Below, in pieces: positions 17,169 through 26,777 of a DNA stretch of 64,000 nt. Numbering within the stretch: position 1 is the stretch's first letter; every line of letters starts with the position of its first letter. Source of the DNA: an uncultured Lachnospiraceae bacterium (GTDB lineage Bacteria > Bacillota > Clostridia > Lachnospirales > Lachnospiraceae); assembly GCA_944376425.1 (NCBI GenBank), contig CALWCS010000182.1, positions 74,828 to 138,827 of the forward strand. The letters run 5' to 3'. The translations under genes were made by a program, and so were the position numbers. The notes beneath the pieces were generated by a model. That model was not told the DNA's origin, did not search any database, and worked only from the letters and a program-made list of their open reading frames with translations.

Positions 17169-18278
17169 ATGAAGAAAAAGTTATTGAGCGTGTTACTTGC
17201 AGGTGCTATGTGTCTGTCTATGACAGCAGTAAGCGGAATAGAAGCAGATGCAGCAGGTGTGGAAGTAGGTATTGTTCTTCCTACAAAAGACGAGCCGAGA
17301 TGGCTTCAGGATCAGGCCCAGTTTGAAGCAATTTTAGGCGATGCAGGATTTACAAATCAGGTATTATTCAGCCAGGGATCTTCTGCAACAGAGAGAACAA
17401 ATGTAGAAACATTGTTGAATGCAGGAATTAAAGTACTGATTATTTGTGCTCAGGATGCAGCAGCAGCTTCGGCAGCAGTAGAAGAAGCAAAGGATGCAGG
17501 CGTAACGGTAATTGCATATGATCGTCTGATTACGGGAACGGAAGCTGTAGATTATTACGTAACCTTTGACAGTATGGCAGTTGGAGCAGCACAGGGACAG
17601 TATCTGCTTGATAATATGCCAGAAGGTGAGACAGAAATTCCTCTGTATCTGTATGCAGGAGCAGCAACGGATAACAACGCATTTTTATTCTTTGAGGGAG
17701 CATGGGAGACATTGCAGCCGAAAATTGCAGACGGCACATTAAAGATTGCAAACTCTTCTGAGGCAGAAGCTTTAAAAGACAAACAGGTATTAGAGCGTGC
17801 AGATCAGAGTAAGATTATCGGACAGGTAACGACAGATTGGGATTTCAACGTAGCAAAATCAAAAGCAGAATCTAACCTGACAGCAGCAGGTGCTGATGCA
17901 AAAGGCGATGTTTTGATTCTTGCTCCAAATGATGGAACCTCTCGTTCTATTGCCGATGTATTTGTGACAGATCCTGATATCACAAGCTATCAGATTACGG
18001 GACAGGATACAGAAAAAGCTTCTGTACAATATGTAATCGACGGCAAACAGTCTATGACAGTTTTCAAAGATACGAGAAAACTTGCAGCAGATTCCGTTGC
18101 AATGGCAGTTGCAATCTTAAACGGAGAAGTTCCGGAAACTGATACTACATATGATAACGGTGTGAAAGAAGTTCCTTCTAAACAGACAGATATTCAGGTT
18201 GTAACAAAAGATAACGTACAAGAAGTTCTGATTGACTCCGGATATTATGAGGCATCTGACTTTACAGGTCTGGAATAA
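17169..18278 (+). CDS. chvE: ChvE-type multiple-monosaccharide binding protein
   Basis: A 369-residue secreted solute-binding protein (signal peptide MKKKLLSVLLAGAMCLSMTA, cleavage near ADA-AG; no lipobox Cys aligned). The binding fold begins VEVGIVLPTKDEPRWLQDQ, with the conserved VIAYDRLI, YYVTFDSMAVG, DNNAFLFFEGAW and MTVFKDTRKLA segments diagnostic of ChvE/XylF. A GGGAGG site precedes the ATG. First gene of a three-gene importer with the double ATPase (18447) and permease (20049), separated from them by a strong stem-loop, which suggests higher expression of the binding protein. Confidence 0.93.
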   Translation: MKKKLLSVLLAGAMCLSMTAVSGIEADAAGVEVGIVLPTKDEPRWLQDQAQFEAILGDAGFTNQVLFSQGSSATERTNVETLLNAGIKVLIICAQDAAAASAAVEEAKDAGVTVIAYDRLITGTEAVDYYVTFDSMAVGAAQGQYLLDNMPEGETEIPLYLYAGAATDNNAFLFFEGAWETLQPKIADGTLKIANSSEAEALKDKQVLERADQSKIIGQVTTDWDFNVAKSKAESNLTAAGADAKGDVLILAPNDGTSRSIADVFVTDPDITSYQITGQDTEKASVQYVIDGKQSMTVFKDTRKLAADSVAMAVAILNGEVPETDTTYDNGVKEVPSKQTDIQVVTKDNVQEVLIDSGYYEASDFTGLE

Positions 18279-18323
18279 AGAAATAAAGCGGGAGGAATCC
18301 GCTCAGTAAAAAAGTGACGAGAT

Positions 18324-18427
18324 GAGGGCGTTGCAACATACGATTTGGCAGTTTTTGGGTGTATGGAGAGGAATGCCTGAACATACACTCAAAAACAAAG
18401 ACGTAAGCTGCAGCGCTCTTATTTTTT
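18324..18427 (+). terminator. Intercistronic double stem-loop, probable partial terminator
   Basis: An outer stem pairs GAGGGCGTTGCA (18324-18335) with TGCAGCGCTCTT (18409-18420, three wobbles) and encloses a 15-bp hairpin (18351-18365 with 18382-18396, one wobble). ATTTTTTG follows immediately. It lies between chvE and gguA and is likely to reduce read-through or protect the chvE 3' end. Confidence 0.7.
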
Positions 18428-18446
18428 GTCTGAGAGGAGGTTTGAC

Positions 18447-19973
18447 ATGGATGATTATATTTTGGAGATGAAAAATATCACCAAGACATTTCCAGGTGTC
18501 AAAGCATTAGATAACGTAAATTTTAAAGTCCGGCGCGGAGAAATTCATTGTCTTGTCGGAGAAAACGGAGCTGGAAAATCGACCTTAATGAAAGTACTCT
18601 CCGGTGTGCATCCGTATGGAACGTACAGCGGGGACATTGTCTATAATGGAGAAGTGCAGCAATTTAAGACGATCGCGGACAGCGAGGAAAAAGGAATTGT
18701 AATTATTTATCAGGAACTTGCATTGATTCCGGAATTGAGTCTGTATGAAAATATTTATTTTGGTCATGAGATTATGAAAGGACGGAGTATTGACTGGAAT
18801 GAGACAATTGTGCGGGCGAAAGAAGTATTGAAAAAAGTACGTCTCAATATTGATCCGTCTATGAAAGTCAAAGAATTAGGAGTCGGAAATCAGCAGCTTG
18901 TGGAGATTGCAAAAGCCCTGAGTAAAAAAGTAAAACTGTTGATTCTCGACGAACCGACAGCGGCATTAAATGAAGATGACAGTCAGAATCTTTTAAAATT
19001 AATCCGAGAATTAAAAGAAGAAGGCGTAACGTGCATTATGATTTCCCATAAGCTTCGTGAAATCACAGCTATTGCAGATACGATTACCGTTTTAAGAGAT
19101 GGCACAACAGTTTGTTCGATGGACTGCCACGAAAGAGAAATCACAGAGTCAGAGATCATTAAACATATGGTCGGACGTGAGATGAATAATATCTATCCAA
19201 AGAGAGAAAAAAGAGAATTTGGAGAGGTAGCTCTTGAGCTGAAAAACTGGACGGTAGAAGATCCTGCAAAAGGGCGTGAGATTCTGCACAATGTCAGCAT
19301 TAATGTACGTAAGGGAGAAATTGTAGGGCTGCAAGGATTAATGGGAGCCGGAAGAACAGAACTTGCCCTTAGTATTTTTGGAAATCCTTATAAGTATAAA
19401 CTGCTGGGCGGAGAAATTTTTGTAAATGGAGAGAAAAAACATTTTCATAATCCCAAAGAGGCAATCAAAAACGGAGTTGCCTATGTTACAGAAGATCGAA
19501 AAGGAAATGGCTTGATTTTGATTCAGGATATCCGATATAACATTACGATTGCAAATCTGGAGGCTTTGACAGATGGGCTTGCCATCAATGCCAATGAAGA
19601 AATTAAAGTAGCAAATGAATATAAAGAACGAATTAATATCAAAGCGCCTTCTATTAAACAGAAGGTACGCAATCTAAGCGGCGGAAACCAGCAGAAGGTA
19701 CAGCTTGCAAAATGGATGTTTGTAAAGCCGAAAGTTTTGATTTTAGACGAACCGACACGAGGAATTGACGTAGGAGCAAAATATGAAATTTATACTCTGA
19801 TGAATCAACTGGTAGAGCAGGGAATGAGTATTATTATGATTTCCTCGGAACTGCCGGAAGTGCTCGGCATGAGTGACAGACTGTATGTAATGTCGGAAGG
19901 AAAAATTACAGGAGAATTTTTGGCTGAGGAAGCGACAGAACAAAAAGTCATGGCGATGGCAGTAAAATCATAG
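18447..19973 (+). CDS. gguA: Multiple-monosaccharide ABC importer, double ATP-binding subunit
   Basis: A 508-residue protein with two fused nucleotide-binding domains, the form used by sugar importers of the RbsA/XylG/GguA group. First half: Walker A GENGAGKST, signature LGVGNQQLVEIAKAL, Walker B LLILDEPTAAL. Second half: degenerate Walker A GLMGAGRTE, signature LSGGNQQKVQLAKW, Walker B VLILDEPTRGID. Start at ATG 18447 after GAGGAGG; an upstream in-frame start at 18426 is less likely. Similarity to GguA/MmsA rather than ribose or xylose systems is by overall recall and the ChvE neighbour. Confidence 0.93.
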   Translation: MDDYILEMKNITKTFPGVKALDNVNFKVRRGEIHCLVGENGAGKSTLMKVLSGVHPYGTYSGDIVYNGEVQQFKTIADSEEKGIVIIYQELALIPELSLYENIYFGHEIMKGRSIDWNETIVRAKEVLKKVRLNIDPSMKVKELGVGNQQLVEIAKALSKKVKLLILDEPTAALNEDDSQNLLKLIRELKEEGVTCIMISHKLREITAIADTITVLRDGTTVCSMDCHEREITESEIIKHMVGREMNNIYPKREKREFGEVALELKNWTVEDPAKGREILHNVSINVRKGEIVGLQGLMGAGRTELALSIFGNPYKYKLLGGEIFVNGEKKHFHNPKEAIKNGVAYVTEDRKGNGLILIQDIRYNITIANLEALTDGLAINANEEIKVANEYKERINIKAPSIKQKVRNLSGGNQQKVQLAKWMFVKPKVLILDEPTRGIDVGAKYEIYTLMNQLVEQGMSIIMISSELPEVLGMSDRLYVMSEGKITGEFLAEEATEQKVMAMAVKS

Positions 19974-20048
19974 GGAGGGACAAAAGGTGAAGCAGGCACC
20001 TATCCCGGAATTTATGGTATAGTATGAAATGCCGATGGAGGGAAAAAA

Positions 20049-21245
20049 ATGGAAAAACAAAATGAAAAAAAAGGGATTGGAGCGGAAATGCTCCAAGGAG
20101 TAAAAAGTAATGTCAGAGATTACATGATGTATATTGCTCTTGTTGTCATCATGATTTTCTTTACATGGAAAACAAATGGAGGATTTATCCAGGCGAGAAA
20201 TATAGCAAATCTGATTAATCAGGCCGGATATGTGGCAATTCTTGCCATTGGTATGACTTTGATTCTAATCCTAGTTCACATTGATCTGTCAGTAGGCTAT
20301 GTAGCAGGTTTCTGCGGTGCAGTAGCAGCAGTACTGATGACAAAATATAATATCAATGAATGGCTTGCTATTTTAATTGTACTTCTTTTAGGACTTGTAA
20401 TCGGTCTGTATCAGGGAACATTGGTGACGAGAATCGGGGTTCCCGCCTTTGTCACAACACTTGCCGGAATGTTTATCTTCCGAGGACTTTTGAATCTGAC
20501 ACTTCAGGAAACAGGAACCATTATTGTTCCAAATGAGGGATTTAATGCACTTTCTAATGGGTTTATTCCAGATTTTCCAGGTGAAAGTAAAGTACATATT
20601 TTGACGATGATTATTGGTGTTGTCGCTGTGATACTGATGATTTTTTCACAGATTAAAGCAAGAAGGGCAAATCAGAAATATAATTTTAAAGTACCGTCAG
20701 CCCCGGTGTTTGCTATGAAACTGATTTTCTTTTCAGCGATTATTATGATTATTATCTGGGTTCTGGCAAATTACCATGGAATTCCATGGACGGCAGTAAT
20801 TATTGGAGTTGTTTTGTTTGCATATAATTACATGCTCAATAAAACCCGGCTTGGAAGATATATCTATGGAATCGGCGGAAATGCTCAGGCAGCAGAATTG
20901 TCTGGAATCAACGTAAAAAAAGTAACGTTATTTGCCTTTTGCTCTATGAGTGTTCTTGCAGCACTTGCAGGTGTACTGTATACTTCACGTCTGCAGTCAG
21001 CGACACCGACAGCAGGACTTGGATTTGAGATGGATGCGATTGCATCTTCTTATATCGGAGGAGTTGCCGTCAGCGGTGGTATCGGACGTGTAACCAATAC
21101 GATTATCGGAACACTCGTAATTATGTCACTGACAAACGGAATGAATCTGATGGGTATGGATATTTCTTATCAATATATAGTAAAAGGAATTATCTTTATT
21201 ATTGCCGTAGCATTTGACGTAAGAACAAGAAATGCAAGAAAATAA
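20049..21245 (+). CDS. gguB: Multiple-monosaccharide ABC importer permease
   Basis: A 398-residue BPD_transp_2 family permease with about ten hydrophobic segments. Typical segments: LINQAGYVAILAIGMTLILI, HIDLSVGYVAGFCGA, GVPAFVTTLAGMFIFRGLL, IYGIGGNAQAAELSGI and ASSYIGGVAVSGGIGRV. A cytoplasmic insert around 200-225 is usual for the XylH/GguB members. GGAGGG precedes the ATG. Third gene of the chvE-gguA-gguB operon, ended by the terminator at 21338. It forms the sugar channel energised by GguA. Confidence 0.92.
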   Translation: MEKQNEKKGIGAEMLQGVKSNVRDYMMYIALVVIMIFFTWKTNGGFIQARNIANLINQAGYVAILAIGMTLILILVHIDLSVGYVAGFCGAVAAVLMTKYNINEWLAILIVLLLGLVIGLYQGTLVTRIGVPAFVTTLAGMFIFRGLLNLTLQETGTIIVPNEGFNALSNGFIPDFPGESKVHILTMIIGVVAVILMIFSQIKARRANQKYNFKVPSAPVFAMKLIFFSAIIMIIIWVLANYHGIPWTAVIIGVVLFAYNYMLNKTRLGRYIYGIGGNAQAAELSGINVKKVTLFAFCSMSVLAALAGVLYTSRLQSATPTAGLGFEMDAIASSYIGGVAVSGGIGRVTNTIIGTLVIMSLTNGMNLMGMDISYQYIVKGIIFIIAVAFDVRTRNARK

Positions 21246-21337
21246 TGTAAAAAAATCGAAATAACCTTCATTCTAAAAATAAAAATCTCTGAAAAACAAG
21301 AAAAATAGGAATTAACATGAAAAAACAGAGAAAGAAA

Positions 21338-21388
21338 AAGGATTGCCGAAGAATAAAAGTGTTTTATATTTTTCGGCAGTCCTTTTTT
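21338..21388. terminator. Intrinsic terminator between gguB and the convergent TetR gene
   Basis: 13-bp arms AAGGATTGCCGAA (21338-21350) and TTCGGCAGTCCTT (21372-21384, one wobble), A-rich before and T-rich after, so usable in both directions. Confidence 0.85.
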
Positions 21389-21459
21389 GTATCATAGGAA
21401 ACACGATGTTACATGAAAGTGTAAAGTCGCTTTTTTTAAGATCTCAGTTCGATTTGTGA

Positions 21460-22062
21460 TTAACGGTTGCAGTCGGAAAGATAGGATCTGTTTTCTTTCA
21501 TGACACTAGACATCCCATGGCAGATCAGTTTCGTGGCAATGTCAATGAGTTCTTCTAAAGAGAGTTTCTTGCCATCGGCTACCCACTGGCGATACAGTAA
21601 AGTAGAATTAGAACCATAGTATGCAAAAATTAGATTCTCGGAATATTCGTTCAAACCAAAGACACCGCGGTTTGTTTTTTTTCTGTGATCCATAATTTTT
21701 TTGTTGATATTTTCCCATGTGAACTGATAACTTCCACTACACATAAGACGTTCATGGAGCAATGGCATATGAGAGGCATGTTCAAAAAAGAGTCGGATCA
21801 AGTCTTGGATATCTTTCATACTGCTGTAGGATACTTGACGTTTTATAAAATTTTCAGCGATTTCATCCTGTAGTTCAGCAAGCAGATCGTCTAAACTGGA
21901 ATAGTGCAGATAAAAAGTTTTTCGATTAATCTGAGCTCTGGTTGATAATTCTTTTATCGTAATTTGATGGTAATCCATCTCACAAATCATAGTCTGAAAA
22001 GTACTCCGAATTGCTTCTTTCGTCTTGCGTACACGCAAATCTTCTTGCTTTTGCTTTTCCAA
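21460..22062 (-). CDS. TetR/AcrR-family transcriptional regulator
   Basis: A 200-residue regulator with an N-terminal TetR helix-turn-helix (residues ~12-58; IKELSTRAQINRKTFYLHYSS) and a ligand-binding helical C-terminus of the TetR_C type seen in DhaS-like Firmicutes regulators. It starts at a TTG (22060-22062) with AGGAGGG nine bases upstream. Divergent from the secreted hydrolase and flavodoxin genes (22310, 23310), which are its most likely targets; no clear palindromic operator was picked out in the 247-bp gap. Confidence 0.88.
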   Translation of the reverse strand: MEKQKQEDLRVRKTKEAIRSTFQTMICEMDYHQITIKELSTRAQINRKTFYLHYSSLDDLLAELQDEIAENFIKRQVSYSSMKDIQDLIRLFFEHASHMPLLHERLMCSGSYQFTWENINKKIMDHRKKTNRGVFGLNEYSENLIFAYYGSNSTLLYRQWVADGKKLSLEELIDIATKLICHGMSSVMKENRSYLSDCNR

Positions 22063-22309
22063 TTGTTGTTTCCCTCCTGTTTATACCACATTTTGTGCTA
22101 ATATATGGCATAATCTACGATTAAAATTTTAGTGACCATTGAATTCTTTCACTGCGTTTATTATAATACAAATATGAGTAAAAAGCAACACAAAAGAAAT
22201 AAACATCTATAGATGAATTTTATACATTAAGGAAATATTTAACTGTATAAAAAGAAGAGGTAAGCAGATAAAAATTAAAAAAGAGATATTTTAGGAAAGA
22301 AGGTGCAGA

Positions 22310-23260
22310 ATGAAAAAAAGAATTTTAGGAATTTTGCTCGGCAGTATGGTCATTTATTCTGCTATGCCAGGCAATGGTACACGACCACAAATAACAGTTT
22401 CTAATGTTGATATTTCTACGAGCAACGAAACTTTGGAAGAGACAGAAAGTTCTTCTGATATATCAAAATCAAATTTCCAAGTATCAGATCAGCCTATCTA
22501 TGAATATGAAATTCGAGAACTCTATGCATCACGAGATGAAAATCAAATTTACGGAATTATTTATATTCCTCAAAATGCAGGAGACAAAATGCCGGCAATT
22601 ATTTATTCTCATGGCTTTGGAGGATCGCATCAATATGGCACGCAATATGCCGAGGCAATGGCCGCGAGAGGATATGTCGTTTACTGCTTTGATTTTTGCG
22701 GAGGAAGCCCTACAAGCCGCAGTGACGGATCGCAATATGAAATGTCCATCTTTACAGAAGAACAGGATTTGGAAAATGTGATTGAAATGATACAGAAACT
22801 TAACTATGTAGATGAGAAGAATATTTTTCTACTGGGAAGCAGCCAAGGCGGAGCAGTATCGGCGATGACAGCAGCTGACCATAAAGAAGAAATTGCAGGA
22901 GCTGTATTACTTTATCCGGCGTTTGTTATTGTGGATAATGCGATGGAACAATTTGACACCATAGAGGACGTACCTGAAACATATTTTCATATGTTTATGG
23001 AAGTAGGAAGAACGTATTTTGAAGGCTTATTTGACTACGATATTTATGAAGATATCAAAGCGTATGATAAGGATGTACTTATTATTCATGGAGATGAAGA
23101 TAGTATCGTTCCGGTTTCGTATTCTGAACGGGCAATTGAGGTTTATCCGTCTGCACAGCTGAAAGTTATCAGCGGTGCAGGTCATGGATTCAGCGGAGAA
23201 GACGCGCAGTCTGCGATTTCCTATATGACAGAATATTACAACTCACATTTAAATCGATAA
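22310..23260 (+). CDS. Secreted alpha/beta hydrolase (dienelactone hydrolase / feruloyl esterase-like)
   Basis: A 316-residue exported protein: short hydrophobic N-terminus, a Ser/Thr-rich linker (~25-60) and an alpha/beta hydrolase domain (~70-310). Catalytic triad candidates are Ser in LLGSSQGG, Asp in IHGDEDSIVP and His in GAGHGF; the oxyanion region is YSHGFGGS. The plan fits the acyl-peptidase/cinnamoyl-esterase group. Followed after 49 bp by a flavodoxin lipoprotein gene, probably co-transcribed and controlled by the divergent TetR protein. Confidence 0.87.
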   Translation: MKKRILGILLGSMVIYSAMPGNGTRPQITVSNVDISTSNETLEETESSSDISKSNFQVSDQPIYEYEIRELYASRDENQIYGIIYIPQNAGDKMPAIIYSHGFGGSHQYGTQYAEAMAARGYVVYCFDFCGGSPTSRSDGSQYEMSIFTEEQDLENVIEMIQKLNYVDEKNIFLLGSSQGGAVSAMTAADHKEEIAGAVLLYPAFVIVDNAMEQFDTIEDVPETYFHMFMEVGRTYFEGLFDYDIYEDIKAYDKDVLIIHGDEDSIVPVSYSERAIEVYPSAQLKVISGAGHGFSGEDAQSAISYMTEYYNSHLNR

Positions 23261-23309
23261 ATCATACAAAAAATAAAACATAGAAACCAAAAAAAGGGGA
23301 TATATCACT

Positions 23310-24080
23310 ATGAAAAAATTTGCAGTTATTTTTCTTTCTTCCGTAATGGTTCTTTCTTTGACTGCCTGTGGCAAAGAGGAGGAGATACCAAATACATCAC
23401 CTGCTTCTACACAGACAGAAGTTTCTTCTGAAATCTCTACAGAAGCAGAAACAGAACAGATGGAATCTGTTTCTGAATCATCTGCGGAATCAGAAAGTCA
23501 AGAGACAGAACAAACAGGAGAAAACGCTTCCGGGGAACATATTTTGATTGCGTATTTTACGGTACCTGAAACGGACGGCGTAGATACGGTAGCCGGAGCA
23601 AGCAGAGTCGTAGTAGATGGAGAAGTATTAGGAAACAATCAGTATATTGCGCAGCTGATTCAGCAGGAAGCAGGCGGTGACTTGTTTGCCATTGAAACAG
23701 TACAAGAGTATCCGGGAACACATGACAGTCTCTTAGAGTTCGCTTATAATGAAATGTCCGAAAATGCAAGACCAGAGCTCGCAACTCAAATTGAAAATCT
23801 TGACAGTTATGACGTGATTTTTTTAGGATATCCAAACTGGAACGCAGACCTTCCAATGCCTTTATATACTTTTTTAGAACAATATGATTTCAGTGGAAAA
23901 ACGATCATTCCGTTTACGACTCATGGCGGCAGCGGATTTTCAAGAACCATCAGTACGATCCAAGAGATACAGCCAAATGCAAATGTCGTCGAAGAGGGAC
24001 TGTCTATTTCCAGAAACAATGTTCCAGATGCGCAAAGTACTGTGACAGAATGGATCGCAGGACTAGATGTCATGAATTAA
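23310..24080 (+). CDS. Flavodoxin-domain lipoprotein
   Basis: A 256-residue lipoprotein (lipobox LTAC at ~17-20) with a Ser/Thr/Glu-rich linker (~25-75) and a C-terminal flavodoxin domain: HILIAYFTVPETDGVDTVAGAS (phosphate-loop region), VIFLGYPNWNADLPMPLYTFL and FTTHGGSGFSRT, matching the Flavodoxin_4 type. Anchored outside the membrane, it may take part in extracellular flavin-based electron transfer. Stands 49 bp after the hydrolase gene. Confidence 0.88.
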   Translation: MKKFAVIFLSSVMVLSLTACGKEEEIPNTSPASTQTEVSSEISTEAETEQMESVSESSAESESQETEQTGENASGEHILIAYFTVPETDGVDTVAGASRVVVDGEVLGNNQYIAQLIQQEAGGDLFAIETVQEYPGTHDSLLEFAYNEMSENARPELATQIENLDSYDVIFLGYPNWNADLPMPLYTFLEQYDFSGKTIIPFTTHGGSGFSRTISTIQEIQPNANVVEEGLSISRNNVPDAQSTVTEWIAGLDVMN

Positions 24081-24135
24081 AAACAGGGGAATCTTACAAA
24101 AAAACGGGAAAAATTACAAAGACCAGACAGATTGA

Positions 24136-24164
24136 TTGACACTGAAAAAATGGTCCGATATAAT
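24136..24164 (+). promoter_or_regulatory. Sigma-A promoter of the second sugar-sensor operon
   Basis: A consensus TTGACA (24136-24141), 17-bp spacer and TATAAT (24159-24164). Initiation would fall near 24171, leaving a ~145-nt leader that contains two hairpins before the gene at 24317. Confidence 0.85.
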
Positions 24165-24205
24165 GAAAACAATTCTTAAGAAAATAAAAAAAGAAAAACG
24201 ATACA

Positions 24206-24258
24206 GGTGCCGGCATTGATATGCCGGCGCCCTTTTGGCATCTGAAAATGTCAAAAGG
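24206..24258 (+). terminator. Leader terminator hairpin followed by a second hairpin
   Basis: Ten-bp G+C-rich arms (24206-24215 and 24222-24231, one wobble) run into CTTTT, an intrinsic terminator about 60 nt into the transcript. An immediately adjoining hairpin, CCTTTTGGCAT (24231-24241) with ATGTCAAAAGG (24248-24258), uses that T-tract as its 5' arm, so the two may compete. This suggests attenuation of the downstream operon. Confidence 0.65.
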
Positions 24259-24316
24259 ATACAACTGTTTCTGATAGGATAGAAACTTTCAAGGGTAAAA
24301 ATATTGAGAGGAAGAT

Positions 24317-25276
24317 ATGAAAGTAAAAAAAAGAAAATGGATTTTCCTAGTATTAATAGTGTCTGTCTTAAGCGGATGTACAAAAAAACAAAAAGAAGCA
24401 CAAGAGGCTCTCAGGTGCATTATTTTTTATTGCAATGTAAAAGGAGTCAACAGTACGATTTCTTTTATAGCACAGAGCTTGGAAGAACAATTAAAAGACG
24501 AAGACGGGATTTGGCTTAGTACGTACAACCTTTCTAATGAATTATACGGTTCTTTAGAATATAAGGTAGATACGGCAATTGCTCTTGACATGGATGTCGT
24601 AATTTTAAACAGTACACGATCTTCAGAAGATGAGGTTTTTTATAAAAAACTGACGCAGGCAGGAATACCGTTTATTTTGGTAGACGGTGATGCTGAAGAT
24701 ACAGGAAGATGTGCGTATATAGGAACAGACAATTTTGCAACCGGAAAAGAAGCTGCGAGGATTGTGAAAGAGCAATTTGAAGACTGTAAAGTAGGAATTG
24801 TTTCCTCACCTATTCGGGGAGAACGGATTTCTGTCAGCCGGAAACAGAGAGTCGACGGATTTTTAGAGGAGGTCCAGGAACAGGAAAATGTTGCAGTTGT
24901 ATCGGAATGTGTCTGTGAGACGGATACCTTAGCAGCAATGCAGACGATTCGGGAATTTTTGGACGAATATCCTGAAATCAATACGCTCTACTGTGTAGAT
25001 TCAGCCTCAGGGATTGCGGCGGCGAAAGTTGTCAAAGAGAGAAAAATAGAGGAAGAAATGTATGTCATTTGTTTTGATATGCCGGCACAGGTAGAAGAAG
25101 AAATTCAAAATGGGACGATTGATGCAGCACTCGTTCAGGATACGGATAAAATAGGCGAGGCATGTGCTGAGGTACTTTCGAAACTGAAAAATGACCCCAG
25201 TTCCATTCAAAATCAGACCATTTCAATTGATTGTAAGATTATGACGAAAGAAAGTCTGGAGAATAAGGATAAATGA
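24317..25276 (+). CDS. Periplasmic-binding-protein-like lipoprotein, sugar sensor of a second kinase system
   Basis: A 319-residue lipoprotein (lipobox VLSGC at ~17-21) with a type-1 periplasmic binding fold of Peripla_BP_4 type: KVDTAIALDMDVVILNS, IPFILVDGDAED, AYIGTDNFATGKEAARIV, VIVCFDMP-like second-lobe strand and DAALVQDTDKIGEACAEVL. GAGAGGAAG precedes the ATG. The kinase gene follows after 16 bp and a regulator after that; no permease is near, so it most likely acts as a receptor that presents its ligand to the kinase. Confidence 0.82.
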   Translation: MKVKKRKWIFLVLIVSVLSGCTKKQKEAQEALRCIIFYCNVKGVNSTISFIAQSLEEQLKDEDGIWLSTYNLSNELYGSLEYKVDTAIALDMDVVILNSTRSSEDEVFYKKLTQAGIPFILVDGDAEDTGRCAYIGTDNFATGKEAARIVKEQFEDCKVGIVSSPIRGERISVSRKQRVDGFLEEVQEQENVAVVSECVCETDTLAAMQTIREFLDEYPEINTLYCVDSASGIAAAKVVKERKIEEEMYVICFDMPAQVEEEIQNGTIDAALVQDTDKIGEACAEVLSKLKNDPSSIQNQTISIDCKIMTKESLENKDK

Positions 25277-25292
25277 ACCTGGAGAATAATAG

Positions 25293-26777
25293 ATGAAAAA
25301 GAAGAAATTTATCTCAATTAAACAAAAATTCTGGTATTTTTGTATTTATCTGACAGCAGGACTTGGTCTTGCATTTTTGCTGACACAGGCGATGATTCAG
25401 TATTTTGTATCATGCAGTGATCAGATTATGAAAAATTACGAAGAATTTTCAGGTTATTGGAACGAACTACATGAGCTGGATCAGTCTTTGTTTGAATATG
25501 CTCAAAGCCCTACAGAGCTGACAAAAGAAGAAAGTAAAACAGTGCTGGAGTCTTTGGGTGGGAGAACAGAGAGATTGAGCAGTCAGATCGAAAATCCGAT
25601 TATATGGGACTTAGAGATTATTACAGAAAAATATAAAGAAAGCTGCCTGGAATTGTTGGAAAAAGAAGAGACAAATGTTGAGGAATTAATCTTACAGTAT
25701 CAGAACACAGAGAAGAAGAAAGAACTGATAGAAAGTCTCTATGATAACTTTTATCAAGCTTTGGATTCTTATCTGAGCGGGCAGCTCTATGTTTTAGAAT
25801 CGTTAAGAGGACGGCTGAATATAGTTGTGATTTTGATTGAGGTTGGAATTGTATGCTATTTTATCTGGCATGTGAAAAGACTTTCCCGACAGATTACAGT
25901 ACCTGTACAGGAATTGACAGATCAGACAAAAGAAATTATTGCGGGAAATTCCCATATAGAGATGAAATATTGTGACACAGTCAAGGACGAACTTGGAATT
26001 TTAAATAATGCGTTTTATCAGATGGTGGAGACAAACAACCGAAATTTTGAACAGCTGAAACGGCAGAGTGTTTTGGAAAAAAGCCTTGCCGATGCAAAAA
26101 TAGATTATGCTAATTTACAGGCAAAGCTGGACCGCATTCGTCTTAGGATGCTCCAATCCCGGGTGAATCCTCACTTTATGTTCAATACATTAAATATTAT
26201 TGCCGGACTTGCAGTAGAGGAAGATGCAGAAAAGACGACCCAAATTACGATTAAAACAGCAAAATATTTAAGATACTCTCTGGTAAGTCTTGACAAGACA
26301 GTGAAGTTAAAGCAAGAATTTGAAAATATACAAGATTATATTGATATTCAAAAAGAAAGATTTGGAGAAAGGATCCGTGCTCAATTTTGGATGGATGAAA
26401 AATGTCAGGAAGCTTTCATTCCTTCTATGATTCTTCAGCCACTGTGTGAAAATTCTCTGGTACATGGAATGGCACCTTTGATTCGTGCAACTTCTTTAAT
26501 CGTGTCGGCAAAGGAAAGAGGAGAAAAAATGATACTTTGTGTGGAAGATGACGGAGCCGGGATGACACAGGAAACATTAGAAAAAGTAAGAGAGAGACTG
26601 AGGATGGCAGAAGATTATGATGATACGCAGGGAATAGGGATTGTCAATACGTATCAGCGTCTTCAGATGTTTTTTGAGAAACAGGTAACATGTATGGTGG
26701 AGAGTGAACCGAATATACGCACAACGGTTACATTTTTGATGCCGCTTTGGAAAGTAAAGGGGGAAAAATCGGAATGA
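25293..26777 (+). CDS. YesM-type sensor histidine kinase (second system)
   Basis: A 494-residue kinase with membrane segments near 16-36 and 172-190, an extracytoplasmic helical region between them, a HAMP domain (~192-245), the phospho-acceptor in RVNPHFMFNTLNI (~290) and an HATPase_c domain (PLCENSLVHGM; QGIGIVNTYQRL). Architecture equals the kinase at 8615. It shares an ATGA overlap with the regulator gene. Signal presumably delivered by the lipoprotein encoded 16 bp upstream. Confidence 0.9.
   Translation: MKKKKFISIKQKFWYFCIYLTAGLGLAFLLTQAMIQYFVSCSDQIMKNYEEFSGYWNELHELDQSLFEYAQSPTELTKEESKTVLESLGGRTERLSSQIENPIIWDLEIITEKYKESCLELLEKEETNVEELILQYQNTEKKKELIESLYDNFYQALDSYLSGQLYVLESLRGRLNIVVILIEVGIVCYFIWHVKRLSRQITVPVQELTDQTKEIIAGNSHIEMKYCDTVKDELGILNNAFYQMVETNNRNFEQLKRQSVLEKSLADAKIDYANLQAKLDRIRLRMLQSRVNPHFMFNTLNIIAGLAVEEDAEKTTQITIKTAKYLRYSLVSLDKTVKLKQEFENIQDYIDIQKERFGERIRAQFWMDEKCQEAFIPSMILQPLCENSLVHGMAPLIRATSLIVSAKERGEKMILCVEDDGAGMTQETLEKVRERLRMAEDYDDTQGIGIVNTYQRLQMFFEKQVTCMVESEPNIRTTVTFLMPLWKVKGEKSE

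Noticed and set aside
24171-24316. Possible T-box or known riboswitch in the leader
   Set aside because: No T-box sequence, anti-terminator bulge or known aptamer core was found; only hairpins are visible.
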